DNA of 29,689 nt, taken from a virus. Location of the stretch: IMG/VR virus record IMGVR_UViG_3300025131_000279, positions 1-29,689 of that record. One strand, written 5' to 3'. The position numbers were made by a program, and so were the translations under genes. Shown here piece after piece: positions 16,601-24,205 of the stretch (positions are counted from its first letter, which is position 1; each line of letters starts with the position of its first letter). Below the pieces are notes generated by a model that saw only the letters and a program-made list of their open reading frames with translations, ran no database searches and was not told the DNA's origin.

Positions 16601-19600
16601 TATCTAGAGTTGGATCGTAGTCTATTCTAACCGGAACACCAGCTGAGTTATCAGTATCCTCAGCCCACTTTTGTTTTTTAGGTTCAGTCTCTACAGTAGT
16701 AGTCTTGGTTTTAGCTACTGCTGCAGGCTCCCTTCCTCGAATTTTTTTCTGTTCTTGAGGGGTTCCATGAGTCTTTAATAAGCTAATCTTAGCAGCAGGT
16801 AAAGTAGTAAAAGGTACTGGATTGCTTATCTTGTCATACGTGGTGTGGTACTCACCCACCTCGTCCATAGTTATTTTAGCAGGGGCACCTGCAATTCTTG
16901 CAGTCCACGATTTACCATCCCTACTCCTTCTGAACTGCCTGAAGGTAGACTGACCCTTTTTATCAGACTTCTTTTTCTTTCGTGCGTCTGGTTGAGCAAC
17001 AACTCCCGCCTTAACAGCATCGCCAGCCTTTCCTTTAGGCTTGGCATCCTGAGTTGCAGCCACTCTTTTTGCCTCGTCTTTCACTGCAGCAGTAGTTCCT
17101 GGAGGAACTGAACCGCGCTTCTCACCAGCCTCAACCATTGCCTGATTATCTTCTTGCGTAGCTTCGTCTACAAAAGCAGATTCCGCAGCATCTCTATCAG
17201 TGTTCATTGCCTCAGCTAAAGCATCTATAGCTTGATCAGGCTCCAGCTTGCCATCCTTTACAGAGTCTATAGCATCTCTTGGGCTGCTAATTACAGGTGG
17301 CGCAGCATCTGCTAGAACTGATGGGTCTTGAAATGCTTCTCCTTGTGGAGCTTCGTCTGCTAGTACAGATGGATCAGCCCCATATTCTGTACCTTCGGTA
17401 ACGGGAGCAGTAGGCTTGTCATCAGGTTTCTTTTCAGTAGCAGGGGCAGCTTTAGGTGCGGTAGCAGCCTTAGCTTTTTCGGCTGTAGCTGCTGCAACTC
17501 TAGCGCTATCTATCTCGTTAATACCCTTCCTAACTGTATCTAAATACTCTGCCTTCGCTTCTGATGCTCCTATCCTATCAGCATCTCCTATCTTATTACC
17601 TCTAACACGCATCTGAGCCTTCATCTCAGAGATGGTTAGCGGCCTTGTTTCAAACTCAGCTATAGTTTCAGAAGCAGAGGCTTGGGCTTCTGCAACAGTC
17701 TTATTAGTTTCTCTCTTCTCAAACTCAGCCTGCTCTTTAGCATCCTCAGCTTTTCTTTTTCTTTCTGCTTCCGCTACTGCTCTCTCTTCTGCCCTTGCAT
17801 CAGCAGCTGCTTTTCTCTCGTCGTTTATTCTTGTACGTTGTTCTTGTTCTCTGCGCTGAGCAGCCTCTTCCCTCCTCTCAGCCGCCTGTTGAGCAACCTC
17901 TTCCCTCTTAATTCTTTCTGCTTCTAGCCTATCCTGTCTAGCTTTGTTTAACCTCAGACTTAAAGCGCTTTTTCTAGCCTCTTGTTGCCTGCTCCTTGCA
18001 TCAGCAAGAGCTATGTCCTGATTAGTTGTTGAAGAGCCAGGTGGTATAACATCTATTAGGGGCTTGTCTTGCACAGCAACATCACCCCATGCAGCATCAC
18101 CAAGGGCTGCTTCTTCATCAGCTATTCTCTGAGCCTCTGCTTGTGCAGCAGCAGCAGCAGCATCTTCAGCATCCGCTTGTGCTTTAGCCCGTGCCTCTGC
18201 TTGTGCGACTCCTTGCTGTTCAAGATTTTTTCTTGTCGCTTCGCTTAGGGCTAAGTCTTCCTCTTCATCCAATCTTTGATCGAGAGTCTGTTTGGGAGAA
18301 GGCTCTTGTCTAGCAACATCAGACCATGCTATCTGGTCTGGCGTTTTTTGCATAGCAAGAAGTCTGTCTCTCTCAGCCTTCTGTTCTGCTAATCTTTTCT
18401 TTAGCTGCGTAACTATTCTTCTTTTGTTAAACGCGCTAGTCTCTTCAATAGGCTGAGCTAGCTGAGCTTCAGTCTCAGCAATAGCAGCTTCTTTTTGTGC
18501 TATTTGTTCGTCTAACTGTGTGAAAAGCTCAGGCCCAGTTGGGGTATATGGCTGCTGTGCAGGCTCTTCTGGTTCAGGGGTAATTGGTGTGGTAGGAACT
18601 TGTTCATCAGTTGGTGGGGTTATAGGAGGAGCAGCTTCTGGGGTTGCTGCGGGAGCAGCAGACGCTGTCTCTTCCAGCTGGGTTGCAATCTCAATCTTTC
18701 TTGCTTCTAATGAGGCTATTTCTTCTTTAAGCCGTATAGCTTTTCTATTGGGGGCGCGTCCCCTAGGTTTTGCTACCTCAGTCTCAAGCTCTGCTTTGGC
18801 TTCTGTTAACCTCTGTTCTACAGTTCCAAGTTCTTCTTGCAAAGCTTCTGGAGTCGGGGCAGCCTCTTCTTCAATAGGCGGTACTATTTTTTCTATATCA
18901 GCAACAGTATAAGAAGTGCTTACTTTTTTCCTTTTTTTGTCTGCTTCTTTTTCTAAATCTTTTATTTTATTTTCAAGAGATACCTTTCTTGCTAATACTT
19001 TTCTCCCTCCTCCAGCTTCTGCTTGAGCTTCAAGATTTTTTATTTCTAATTTAATTGGTTCAATACTAGAATTTAAATCTGAACTTATCTGTTCTTGAGC
19101 TGCCTCTCTAGCAATAATAACTTCCTTAGCATTCCCCTTTCCAACAAAAGCGGTTGCGCCTCTTGCGGTTGCACCTAAAGCACCGCCAGCTGCAGCTGCA
19201 TCCCATATACGATTCCATTGATCCGGTGTAACTTCAAATATATTTTCTTTATCGGCCTGTATATTTACACCTATAATTATATTCCATTCTTGAAGACCTT
19301 CAGTAAATGCTTCTACCGTAAGTCCTCTTGCTCCCTCACGTAGAAATCTTGAGAGATGATTCAATCCTCCATTTCTAGAAAGCTCTTGCAAAGCTTTTTC
19401 TTTAAATTCAGCAACTCCTCCTTTAAAAAATTTCTTTGCAACCTTAAAAGGAGTTATAACATCTAAAGCCCCATTAATTCCAGCAACAGCAAGTACAACA
19501 GCTGGGTTTATATTTTCTTTTCCAAGCTCTTCTCTTGATTCCCCATATGACTCACCTAAGGCAAATGTTGAACTTGCGCCCAGAGCAAAAAGAGCTGGAA

Positions 19601-20039
19601 GAAGAGTGCCACCGCTACCAACTGAAGCAGCTAGTGTGCCTGCCGCTATTGTTAAGGTTGGAAGGCCGTCAACAATAAGAGTATCAGCAAGCCATTTTCC
19701 AAAGTTATCTCCAAATACTACCTCTCCTTTAGACATAGACTCTCTTTGGTAACCGCTTACTTCCTTATAATTTTCTTGAGCAAGAGCATATGACCAATCA
19801 GAAACCTTTTCAGCACCAAGAAAGTCGCTAACGCCAGCTGCCACATTCCATAACAATCCTTGGAAAGCATCTACTGCTGCGCTACCACGCCCATAATCAG
19901 TCTTTTCAGGAGCTGGAAGTTTAGCTTCATCTTCTCGAACAACATTACCCCATACGGCAGTAAGCTCCGCCGCAGTTGGCAGGCTCTCTTGCATTTCAGA
20001 AAGCTGTTCAGTAGTGAAAGGTTCAGTTGTCAATGCCAT
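10674..20039 (-). CDS. Giant polyvalent virion protein with zincin and ART domains, 3121 aa
   Basis: Likely injected with the DNA. Visible parts in order: a W-G-N-V motif at 30; hydrophobic segments near 115-165 and 178-197; a long Ala/Glu/Lys/Arg/Gln coiled-coil and disordered stretch (about 300-870) with W-S-D-V at 572 and W-G-D-V at 651; a decapeptide repeat at 889 and 905; an ART-like segment starting YHVTP (1468); a zincin with HEVGVH (1869-1874); an ART-PolyVal-type domain starting YHGTP (2041) and ending with GYDSIEY and QYKS near 2270; then a polyvalent-associated region (YLPR, TQVRN, TLPLGSPF). The gene takes nearly a third of the window and replaces the large ejection proteins of T7. 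It lacks an obvious transglycosylase, which is in the preceding gene. Domain functions are family inference. Confidence 0.9.
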   Translation of the reverse strand: MALTTEPFTTEQLSEMQESLPTAAELTAVWGNVVREDEAKLPAPEKTDYGRGSAAVDAFQGLLWNVAAGVSDFLGAEKVSDWSYALAQENYKEVSGYQRESMSKGEVVFGDNFGKWLADTLIVDGLPTLTIAAGTLAASVGSGGTLLPALFALGASSTFALGESYGESREELGKENINPAVVLAVAGINGALDVITPFKVAKKFFKGGVAEFKEKALQELSRNGGLNHLSRFLREGARGLTVEAFTEGLQEWNIIIGVNIQADKENIFEVTPDQWNRIWDAAAAGGALGATARGATAFVGKGNAKEVIIAREAAQEQISSDLNSSIEPIKLEIKNLEAQAEAGGGRKVLARKVSLENKIKDLEKEADKKRKKVSTSYTVADIEKIVPPIEEEAAPTPEALQEELGTVEQRLTEAKAELETEVAKPRGRAPNRKAIRLKEEIASLEARKIEIATQLEETASAAPAATPEAAPPITPPTDEQVPTTPITPEPEEPAQQPYTPTGPELFTQLDEQIAQKEAAIAETEAQLAQPIEETSAFNKRRIVTQLKKRLAEQKAERDRLLAMQKTPDQIAWSDVARQEPSPKQTLDQRLDEEEDLALSEATRKNLEQQGVAQAEARAKAQADAEDAAAAAAQAEAQRIADEEAALGDAAWGDVAVQDKPLIDVIPPGSSTTNQDIALADARSRQQEARKSALSLRLNKARQDRLEAERIKREEVAQQAAERREEAAQRREQEQRTRINDERKAAADARAEERAVAEAERKRKAEDAKEQAEFEKRETNKTVAEAQASASETIAEFETRPLTISEMKAQMRVRGNKIGDADRIGASEAKAEYLDTVRKGINEIDSARVAAATAEKAKAATAPKAAPATEKKPDDKPTAPVTEGTEYGADPSVLADEAPQGEAFQDPSVLADAAPPVISSPRDAIDSVKDGKLEPDQAIDALAEAMNTDRDAAESAFVDEATQEDNQAMVEAGEKRGSVPPGTTAAVKDEAKRVAATQDAKPKGKAGDAVKAGVVAQPDARKKKKSDKKGQSTFRQFRRSRDGKSWTARIAGAPAKITMDEVGEYHTTYDKISNPVPFTTLPAAKISLLKTHGTPQEQKKIRGREPAAVAKTKTTTVETEPKKQKWAEDTDNSAGVPVRIDYDPTLDKEKPHIVMVRGEPYKRYAKRDRARYVANRVTDADVEKALLAIQKQRLKEQEGGERVAARVAAATERGIASQPDRAGVVIRPPRMVLAGMPLPTLNEKKKIKNPNVKIDSELEREVIEEATDLGGNSITVSYEERDLTSPDAQKSTSFRKSEVSIARFNTFTPFMVSTKEEAQAISSSIYANPEIFHVFLGNEISTRAGLDPKIVSMGVINDQEALKMQQSYQRRVDKLLSGETARKRLTDEQKDDIVRWRKKIKDLNTNDGRNYKSTVVPGATQADFDESLQRWVDFLDDKGKDTGPIRDFLDTKKKVDEEVAYNNPAEFLYHVTPTAFVAKIKKEGIKSSRDRGGLEYAPGVADSIHVADNIQDARSFAKFLNSGIGKSGASWKADEIGAVSIIKVTNDGSQLYLDPNRGKTREDKKWLIRKESISPNDIVSVEPYNASTTTAKSAAISLNEQAKQAWYSALDEAGVTEIRDESLDVLDDEGNILFEGYRNEYNKETEKELSEAEFDRLFGYSIAEEQSALDRQYAKERADRKKGKSTDKVSVDSILANENPADLHSKLTTPPSQNGYSVDEVKSLAANIKALNPDFNYNPKGKKEDIAASIMEWYVSPMEDAYTKNDLTETKENDDVVESRRLNKATTFHSPGQAEKLVRSQVRSIFGDKGARRLEEIGFINFIDRNKAKDMGASDTAQAFVSRGNGTIYFIRDKISSDMTAKDVRGLLFHEVGVHFGRDVFSGSEWNSVLDELYKLGQNGDDIVNTAVARVMRNYGYKKADTGRPFDPAAKHINFHVRREFWEEVLAHVVEIKQPALDSPSRKGLLDKIKNAFKTFFNKVFGTDMNVSNVTLDDIVNLIGYSTWHSGILALERHGDSKNMSRFRDRKRKEFLDGSIIKEPVYHGTPSDWSAPLIEKTQLGLHVGTSIAAVNISASEHFRDKPIQESEALAELADEVEAWKPGWESRISNRDLDKIAISWDPKLRLRTSDNLADAQGLFDSLGMQKEVGYTWFEKGANIRRGYINVQNPFITGDLGNFSSPTAWFTHANRVLRGDAAYNSPEAQEVVWEKISKLARSNATTRKYLHDESDIAGMFSLDAKFSRELRALLKEEGYDSIEYTNDAEDVGSKSWILLDDNQYKSVDDLSFDSGTGIFSTKKVISQPNSSAITESRRLERETAREVVKSRIGTARANSALKWMQRRIEPLMAVEGYSLLEAKRMLTKGKVGEWANTGRIVFDVLNEATPTEKKAIYKYFTTRNADPSKLPTRKVKFAEHKTVVRGTRAGPTAPSVSIKEKVIETKKEIASMGERLVAAGLITDAQYAEWKNQYLPRVYMEHVMGGRDRIGIGGLRASSLTYTKHRKDHEKFLNDVISGRIDDPAFLAGRYLTMAGSDLAIIEYLSYIASDPGNNKWVLPGQIMTFRNMIGTAAYFKNLASDISTRANAGKRIDPARAAEMLELSSEMNAAADQVSVDMRGLNMDNYRKVPDSPRYGAMRELWVHKDIWNDINGLGITGNPSWGALLKWSGRAQATFKYTKVPMNIPTQVRNMISNTILMNVSGTNFLRIPGAVSKAMHDVSTNGKYMQLARKYGLETTTFAATELGQIDRELATVKAKGDSFEGMWARARIFFNDYGDVGGRAYQKTEVLFKVAKMIDLMENHGKKEAEAAKLANEALLDYGNVSQGIRMLRTLPLGSPFITFNAKVMAQMARNIKNHPFASLKYAALPYLLMEMFLSQNDDLDEDDWDALMDFLPDYMEKEFSTMVFPYKDENNRWKAWDVSFFLPWGAHTALAKNVAKAEFGDAIYKSIGMFTGPAEIPIALKLNKDPFTRQPIYNEFDPVHQRYQDMMMFVASYMIPPMIMPRNKAGDISTGGGPLIKTMMAADIIDGNVDRDGLPRYTMKDATLAWFGVSLQKMGPQDVDTALYFKEREIRKIEQRAERMLSDPSLSREKRERLANEYREHILKIIQEHRKWAESLKRFKRLF

Positions 20040-20049
20040 CTAGTATTCT

Positions 20050-21795
20050 CTATTGAAGTGGTTGTGTAATAACTTCTTGTAATTCTGACCCAGGAAGTTG
20101 TGTTATATTTCCTAGTTGATCTGAAGGTTCTCCTTTCTGTGATGTCCTTAGTGGTGGTAACCCTCTCCATATATTAGCTAGCCTTGCATGAAACTGATCT
20201 ATAGTAATACGCCCATTAAGGTAAGCATCTATACCAGCATCTTCTATTCCAAGCTCCATAAACTTATTCTGGGTTGCCTTATTAAATGGCATAGCATCCA
20301 ATTCTTTTTTGTTGTACCCAAGATATTTTTTAGCATTGTCGATTAAGAACCTTCTCTTGAATTGCCCTATACCAACAGCTTTATCCCCATACTTTTTATG
20401 AACCTCACCAATAGTCATCGAGGTAAGATTAGGATCACCTTTGGTTGATCCAGCAACAGCATTGTACCCATGAGCTGCAGACTCTGCCTTATGAATAATA
20501 GATTTAATGCCCTTCATAAGTCTATCCTTGCGCTCGTAAGAAGTCTTAGGTGGAGTTGTTCTATCTACTTCCCATTCTGTTAGGGCATCAACAGCGGGTC
20601 CGCCAGCCTCGCCAAGAGCGTCAATAGCCTGCGTCGATCCTATCCAATCAGAACCTAGTGTATCCCCATACTGTGTAGCCGAACTTGGAGGAGGCTCAAG
20701 ATTAAGTTCGCTTCTTGGTATAGCATTCTGAGCTTCCAAGTCTACTTGTGAGATACCACCTGGATAAATAGAATCACCGCTAAGTACTCCTCTAGGTGTT
20801 CCCATAAAACCTGTGCCTGTATTAGACGCGAGTGATCTCTCATTAACATCCGCGTCACCCGAAGCTGCTATTTGTTCTCCTAAATCTTGATCAGTTACAC
20901 CAGCTTGTGGCGCATCGTCTTCAGACTCTGCTGGTGGGCCTTCTGGTCCGTAGTACATAAAATCACCAACTTTCTTCCCGAACTCTTTTACTTTTGGTAG
21001 GTGCTCTTGAATAAACTCAATTGCTTTTTCCGGAGAACTTTTTATAGCTTCTATGGCAGCCTTGTTTCTTTCCATATCATTTTCAAACGCATCTTCCGAA
21101 ATGCCCAATGCTACGTCAGATAGCAGTCCTTTATCCAGAGCTATCTCATATATCCTACGCAGAGCCTGTGTATTTGTTAATGACTCGCCTTGAGAGGGTC
21201 CATTATCTGCTTTGAATGATGCCCAATCATCCATTAATTCCATACCCTTTTCACCAGAGTACTTTGACCACCAATCCCAGGCATTTGACCAAAAGCCACC
21301 CTCGCCCTCGTCTGTAACTGTGGCGGCTACTTTAGCAACTTCCTCACCCTGTTTAGTAAGATCACCATCTGGAGTAAACATACCAGCCATAAGATGACTA
21401 ATGTCTGATGCAGGGAATCCAGCCATCATCAATAACTGTCCACCATAACGCTGCATTTGTATTGCAATTTGCTCTTGATCCCTTTCAAGTTTTTTTACCG
21501 CAGCGTCGTCTGTAATTCTTGTGTATCCAGCTTCACCCCTCAATCTGTTATTAATATTTTTATATTGATCTAGCAACGTGTCAATGGTCTTACCAACAAC
21601 CTCAAACTGTCTATCAGATTTTGCGGCTGCAGTTGCCCACTCCTGCTCCTGCAGTTTATACCCCCACATCTTTTCCGCCTTCGCTTCTTCCCACGCGGTC
21701 TTTCTTGCCCAGTTCTCACTATCCGTAACTCCGGCACCAACCGCACTAAAAAATCCTCCTAATCCTGCTCCAGTCGCACCAGATAAAAGACCCAT
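20050..21795 (-). CDS. Virion protein with C-terminal lysozyme-like domain
   Basis: The last 150 residues look like a lysozyme or muramidase domain: a Glu at 438 (HKAESAAHGYNAV), then LTSMTIGEV and AVGIGQFKRRF, matching the E...YNAV...SMTIGEV...AVGxxQF order of phage GH104-type enzymes. The rest is Gly/Ala-rich at the start, helical and acidic in the middle (about residues 60-300), and Pro/Gly-rich as a linker (300-400). In position and layout it is an ejection protein that locally opens peptidoglycan during DNA entry. It shares one base with the gene before and lies 10 bases before the giant gene. The exact glycosidase family is not certain. Confidence 0.82.
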   Translation of the reverse strand: MGLLSGATGAGLGGFFSAVGAGVTDSENWARKTAWEEAKAEKMWGYKLQEQEWATAAAKSDRQFEVVGKTIDTLLDQYKNINNRLRGEAGYTRITDDAAVKKLERDQEQIAIQMQRYGGQLLMMAGFPASDISHLMAGMFTPDGDLTKQGEEVAKVAATVTDEGEGGFWSNAWDWWSKYSGEKGMELMDDWASFKADNGPSQGESLTNTQALRRIYEIALDKGLLSDVALGISEDAFENDMERNKAAIEAIKSSPEKAIEFIQEHLPKVKEFGKKVGDFMYYGPEGPPAESEDDAPQAGVTDQDLGEQIAASGDADVNERSLASNTGTGFMGTPRGVLSGDSIYPGGISQVDLEAQNAIPRSELNLEPPPSSATQYGDTLGSDWIGSTQAIDALGEAGGPAVDALTEWEVDRTTPPKTSYERKDRLMKGIKSIIHKAESAAHGYNAVAGSTKGDPNLTSMTIGEVHKKYGDKAVGIGQFKRRFLIDNAKKYLGYNKKELDAMPFNKATQNKFMELGIEDAGIDAYLNGRITIDQFHARLANIWRGLPPLRTSQKGEPSDQLGNITQLPGSELQEVITQPLQ

Positions 21796-22373
21796 TACAC
21801 TACCTCCTCTATAACCCTATTACCAGCAACCTGCCTAGGTTGTGGATCAACCCCACCCCTAAGCATTTCTTTAGTTAGTTCCAACCAAGAGTCTCTAGTT
21901 ATTTTAGTATCTTCAGAATCAATATTAGCATTAATAGCATACGTCAATGCTTCCCCCATAAAAGCTTGGGCCTCATTGTCGTCTTTAAACTTTCTTATAT
22001 CCTTCTCCGCTACAACTTCTGTTAATTGATGAACCACGCCAGACTGCATGTCAAGGTACATTTCTCTAGAAATTTCCGCACCCTCTTCTTCTGCCATCAA
22101 CATCTCATTGCTTAGCAAATTGCCAGCCATGTCCCCTACAGCCTCGGCTAGATTGTCTTTTGAGCCTTTAAGTTCTTCAATAATCTCATCCCAACCATCC
22201 CTATAAATGTACATATATATTTCAGATGTGATAGAGTCTGCCATTTGAGCCTCTTCTGGACTAGCTTCTGGAAAAGGGCTTTGTTCCATATCGCCATCAA
22301 TAACAACCTGCTCTCCTTCTGCCTCTTGTGGAACAGACGGCGGTATTGGAAATGATCTTGCTGGCTGTTTCAT
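21795..22373 (-). CDS. Acidic virion-module protein of unknown function, 192 aa
   Basis: The first 45 residues are Pro- and Glu-rich and probably disordered; the remainder is acidic and helical with regularly spaced Met, Leu and Ile. There is no signal, membrane segment or cysteine motif. It overlaps the next gene by one base and the gene before by ATGA, within the run of ejection-type genes. Small acidic helical proteins in this position often accompany internal core proteins, so a chaperone or core role is a reasonable guess, but only a guess. Confidence 0.72.
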   Translation of the reverse strand: MKQPARSFPIPPSVPQEAEGEQVVIDGDMEQSPFPEASPEEAQMADSITSEIYMYIYRDGWDEIIEELKGSKDNLAEAVGDMAGNLLSNEMLMAEEEGAEISREMYLDMQSGVVHQLTEVVAEKDIRKFKDDNEAQAFMGEALTYAINANIDSEDTKITRDSWLELTKEMLRGGVDPQPRQVAGNRVIEEVV

Positions 22374-23110
22374 GATACTTGCCTCTGTTTTGCTTGAGTT
22401 ATTAACCCTTGTTGCGGCCCACCTAGAGCGCCTCCCGCTTTCTTTCTAACTTCTGGAGTTACCCATGTATCAGCAACCTGCAATCCTTGCTCCACTCCTG
22501 TCAGTCCTTCAGCTGCAGCTGCTATTGGGTTAGTGTGGCCCATAAAAGTAGAACCTATTGCTGTCTGTCTTTTTTCTGCAGCTATAGCAGCCTCTGCTTT
22601 CATTGTTTGAAGGGCAAGCTCTTCTTCCTTTAGTCGTACATCTTCATACCCAAACTGTTCTTTAAGGTCTAAAGCTCTCTCGCTTAATTCATAGTTTGCT
22701 TTAGAGCCAAAGTACCCACCAATCCCACTAATTATATTACCAAGGCTTATCCCTGTTCCTCCCTCGCCACCGAACATTCCTCCTAATAGATTACCAAAAA
22801 ACCCACCTATCCCACCACCAGAAGCAGCTTTTAATGCTGATCCTCCGGTAGACATAACTCCTGTACTACCTGCATGATGTACTGGAACCATTGAAGCCTT
22901 GGCAGCAACTGTGCCACCCCCGAAAAGGTTTCCAAAAAGAGTGTTTGTTCCTAGCTTTATATTACTAGTCAGGCTTTGCCCTCCTCCAGAAAGACCGGCA
23001 CCATAAGCACCCATCCCACCTAGCAAGGTTGCTCCAATAATAACAGGCCACTTTATTTTCTCTACCCACTTATTTTTTGTTGGTTCTGTAGTAACAGTTT
23101 TTTGAGCCAT
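22370..23110 (-). CDS. Glycine-zipper membrane-type ejection protein, 246 aa
   Basis: A hydrophobic Gly-rich segment (residues 21-43, beginning WPVIIGATLLGG) could span a membrane. A second stretch (98-135) is a dense glycine zipper (GGGIGGFFGNLLGGMFGG and beyond). A long Glu/Lys/Ala helix follows at about 138-185, then a tail. This is the layout of small internal virion proteins that insert in the outer membrane during DNA entry, such as T7 gp14, although no sequence match is claimed. Its neighbours, a lysozyme-bearing protein and a giant polyvalent protein, agree with a trans-envelope ejection apparatus. Confidence 0.7.
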   Translation of the reverse strand: MAQKTVTTEPTKNKWVEKIKWPVIIGATLLGGMGAYGAGLSGGGQSLTSNIKLGTNTLFGNLFGGGTVAAKASMVPVHHAGSTGVMSTGGSALKAASGGGIGGFFGNLLGGMFGGEGGTGISLGNIISGIGGYFGSKANYELSERALDLKEQFGYEDVRLKEEELALQTMKAEAAIAAEKRQTAIGSTFMGHTNPIAAAAEGLTGVEQGLQVADTWVTPEVRKKAGGALGGPQQGLITQAKQRQVS

Positions 23111-23122
23111 AATATTATTCCA

Positions 23123-24205
23123 TTAAAACCATGTAGGTGTTACAGTTTTTAGAGCGTTCTCAGTAGCTTCAGTACTCATTCCCGCTGTTCTAGCTATCGC
23201 TCCTCTTTCCGCTAGGATAGCCCTCCAGTTGGCTGATCTTTCTGCAAGCTGACGTAATGTCTGGTTGATTTGTCCAGTAAGCTTTGTCATAAAAGCTTCA
23301 TAGTAGGCAGCATTCTGAGCTGCCTTAAAAGCATTGCTAGCATTCTGATTAGCCATTCTTTGTGTCAAAAATGTTTGAGCATCCTGCTGGGCTATTGGAA
23401 TTGCTACACCAAGAATAGCAGACATAACAGCTTCTTGAGCTATGGAGCTATTTGTAAGTCCTACCGAATTCATTGATTGTAATGCTTTGGTAGTAGCTGC
23501 TTTAAATAAAGGGCTATTAGTATTTATTAAGTTCTTAAGGCGCTCCTCCAAAACTTCAGATTTAGGACCTAAAATAACTATTTCTTCCAACAAGGGTTTC
23601 TCTAGTTGAGATGTATCTATAGCCTCACCTGGGCCTACATTAATACTAAAATCCTGCACTGGAGCTATTGTGGTTGCTGCTGGAGTAACTACTGTTGGGT
23701 CTGGCCCTGGTCTAGTTATTACGGGAACTTTCTCTTTAGGTTTCTTCTTTGGTTTCTTATTTGGTTTATGCGTCTTTGTAGGCTTCGGCTTCGGTTTACT
23801 TCTTATACCAAACCCAACCGGCTTATTTAAAGATTTAGCATAGGCTGCTCCAGCAGGAGTCGAATACCAATTGCTGCTTCTCTTTTTCTGGGCATCTGTA
23901 GCGCTCGTAACAAAGTTCTGAGTACCGCCTTTTGTCCTTAAAGACTTTTCTGCATTCAGCCTCTGAGTAAATTTTCTCCACTCACTCTTGCTTACACCAG
24001 CATCTGGAACATTTGAAATTCCTAACCCCTTTGCATGGGCTATAATCGCAGCTCTACTATCAGCCAATACAGGAACACCAGAGATTTCCTTTTTAGAGGG
24101 GAATCCTTTCATTGCCTCTCTTCGTTTTAATAGTTTCTTTTCAGGTTCAGATATATAGGCCAAACTAGTAGGTCCGACATTTTGCGGCAATTTAAGCATA
24201 GTCAT
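23123..24205 (-). CDS. Putative ejection/internal virion protein with Lys-Pro linker, 360 aa
   Basis: An N-terminal basic part (1-130) with a small folded region (ADSRAAIIAHAKGLGI) is joined by a Lys/Pro-rich linker (137-160) to a C-terminal helical domain (about 200-360). The C-terminal domain is rich in Ala, Gln, Asn and Ser, typical of internal virion proteins. The start shares ATGA with the stop of the hub gene, and 12 bases separate it from the next gene. By position between tail hub and membrane-type protein it is probably part of the ejection set. No family could be named. Confidence 0.65.
   Translation of the reverse strand: MTMLKLPQNVGPTSLAYISEPEKKLLKRREAMKGFPSKKEISGVPVLADSRAAIIAHAKGLGISNVPDAGVSKSEWRKFTQRLNAEKSLRTKGGTQNFVTSATDAQKKRSSNWYSTPAGAAYAKSLNKPVGFGIRSKPKPKPTKTHKPNKKPKKKPKEKVPVITRPGPDPTVVTPAATTIAPVQDFSINVGPGEAIDTSQLEKPLLEEIVILGPKSEVLEERLKNLINTNSPLFKAATTKALQSMNSVGLTNSSIAQEAVMSAILGVAIPIAQQDAQTFLTQRMANQNASNAFKAAQNAAYYEAFMTKLTGQINQTLRQLAERSANWRAILAERGAIARTAGMSTEATENALKTVTPTWF

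Noticed and set aside
17600-18250. Inserted tandem DNA repeats in the Ala/Glu/Arg-rich region of the giant gene
   Set aside because: The repetition is of composition (coiled-coil and disordered residues). I see no exact tandem DNA unit beyond short GCA or CTT runs.
18520-18912. Plus-strand frame of 130 codons rich in Ser, Gly, Val and Ala
   Set aside because: It is the shadow of the Ala/Glu/Pro-rich region of the giant protein; low-complexity coding creates open antisense frames.
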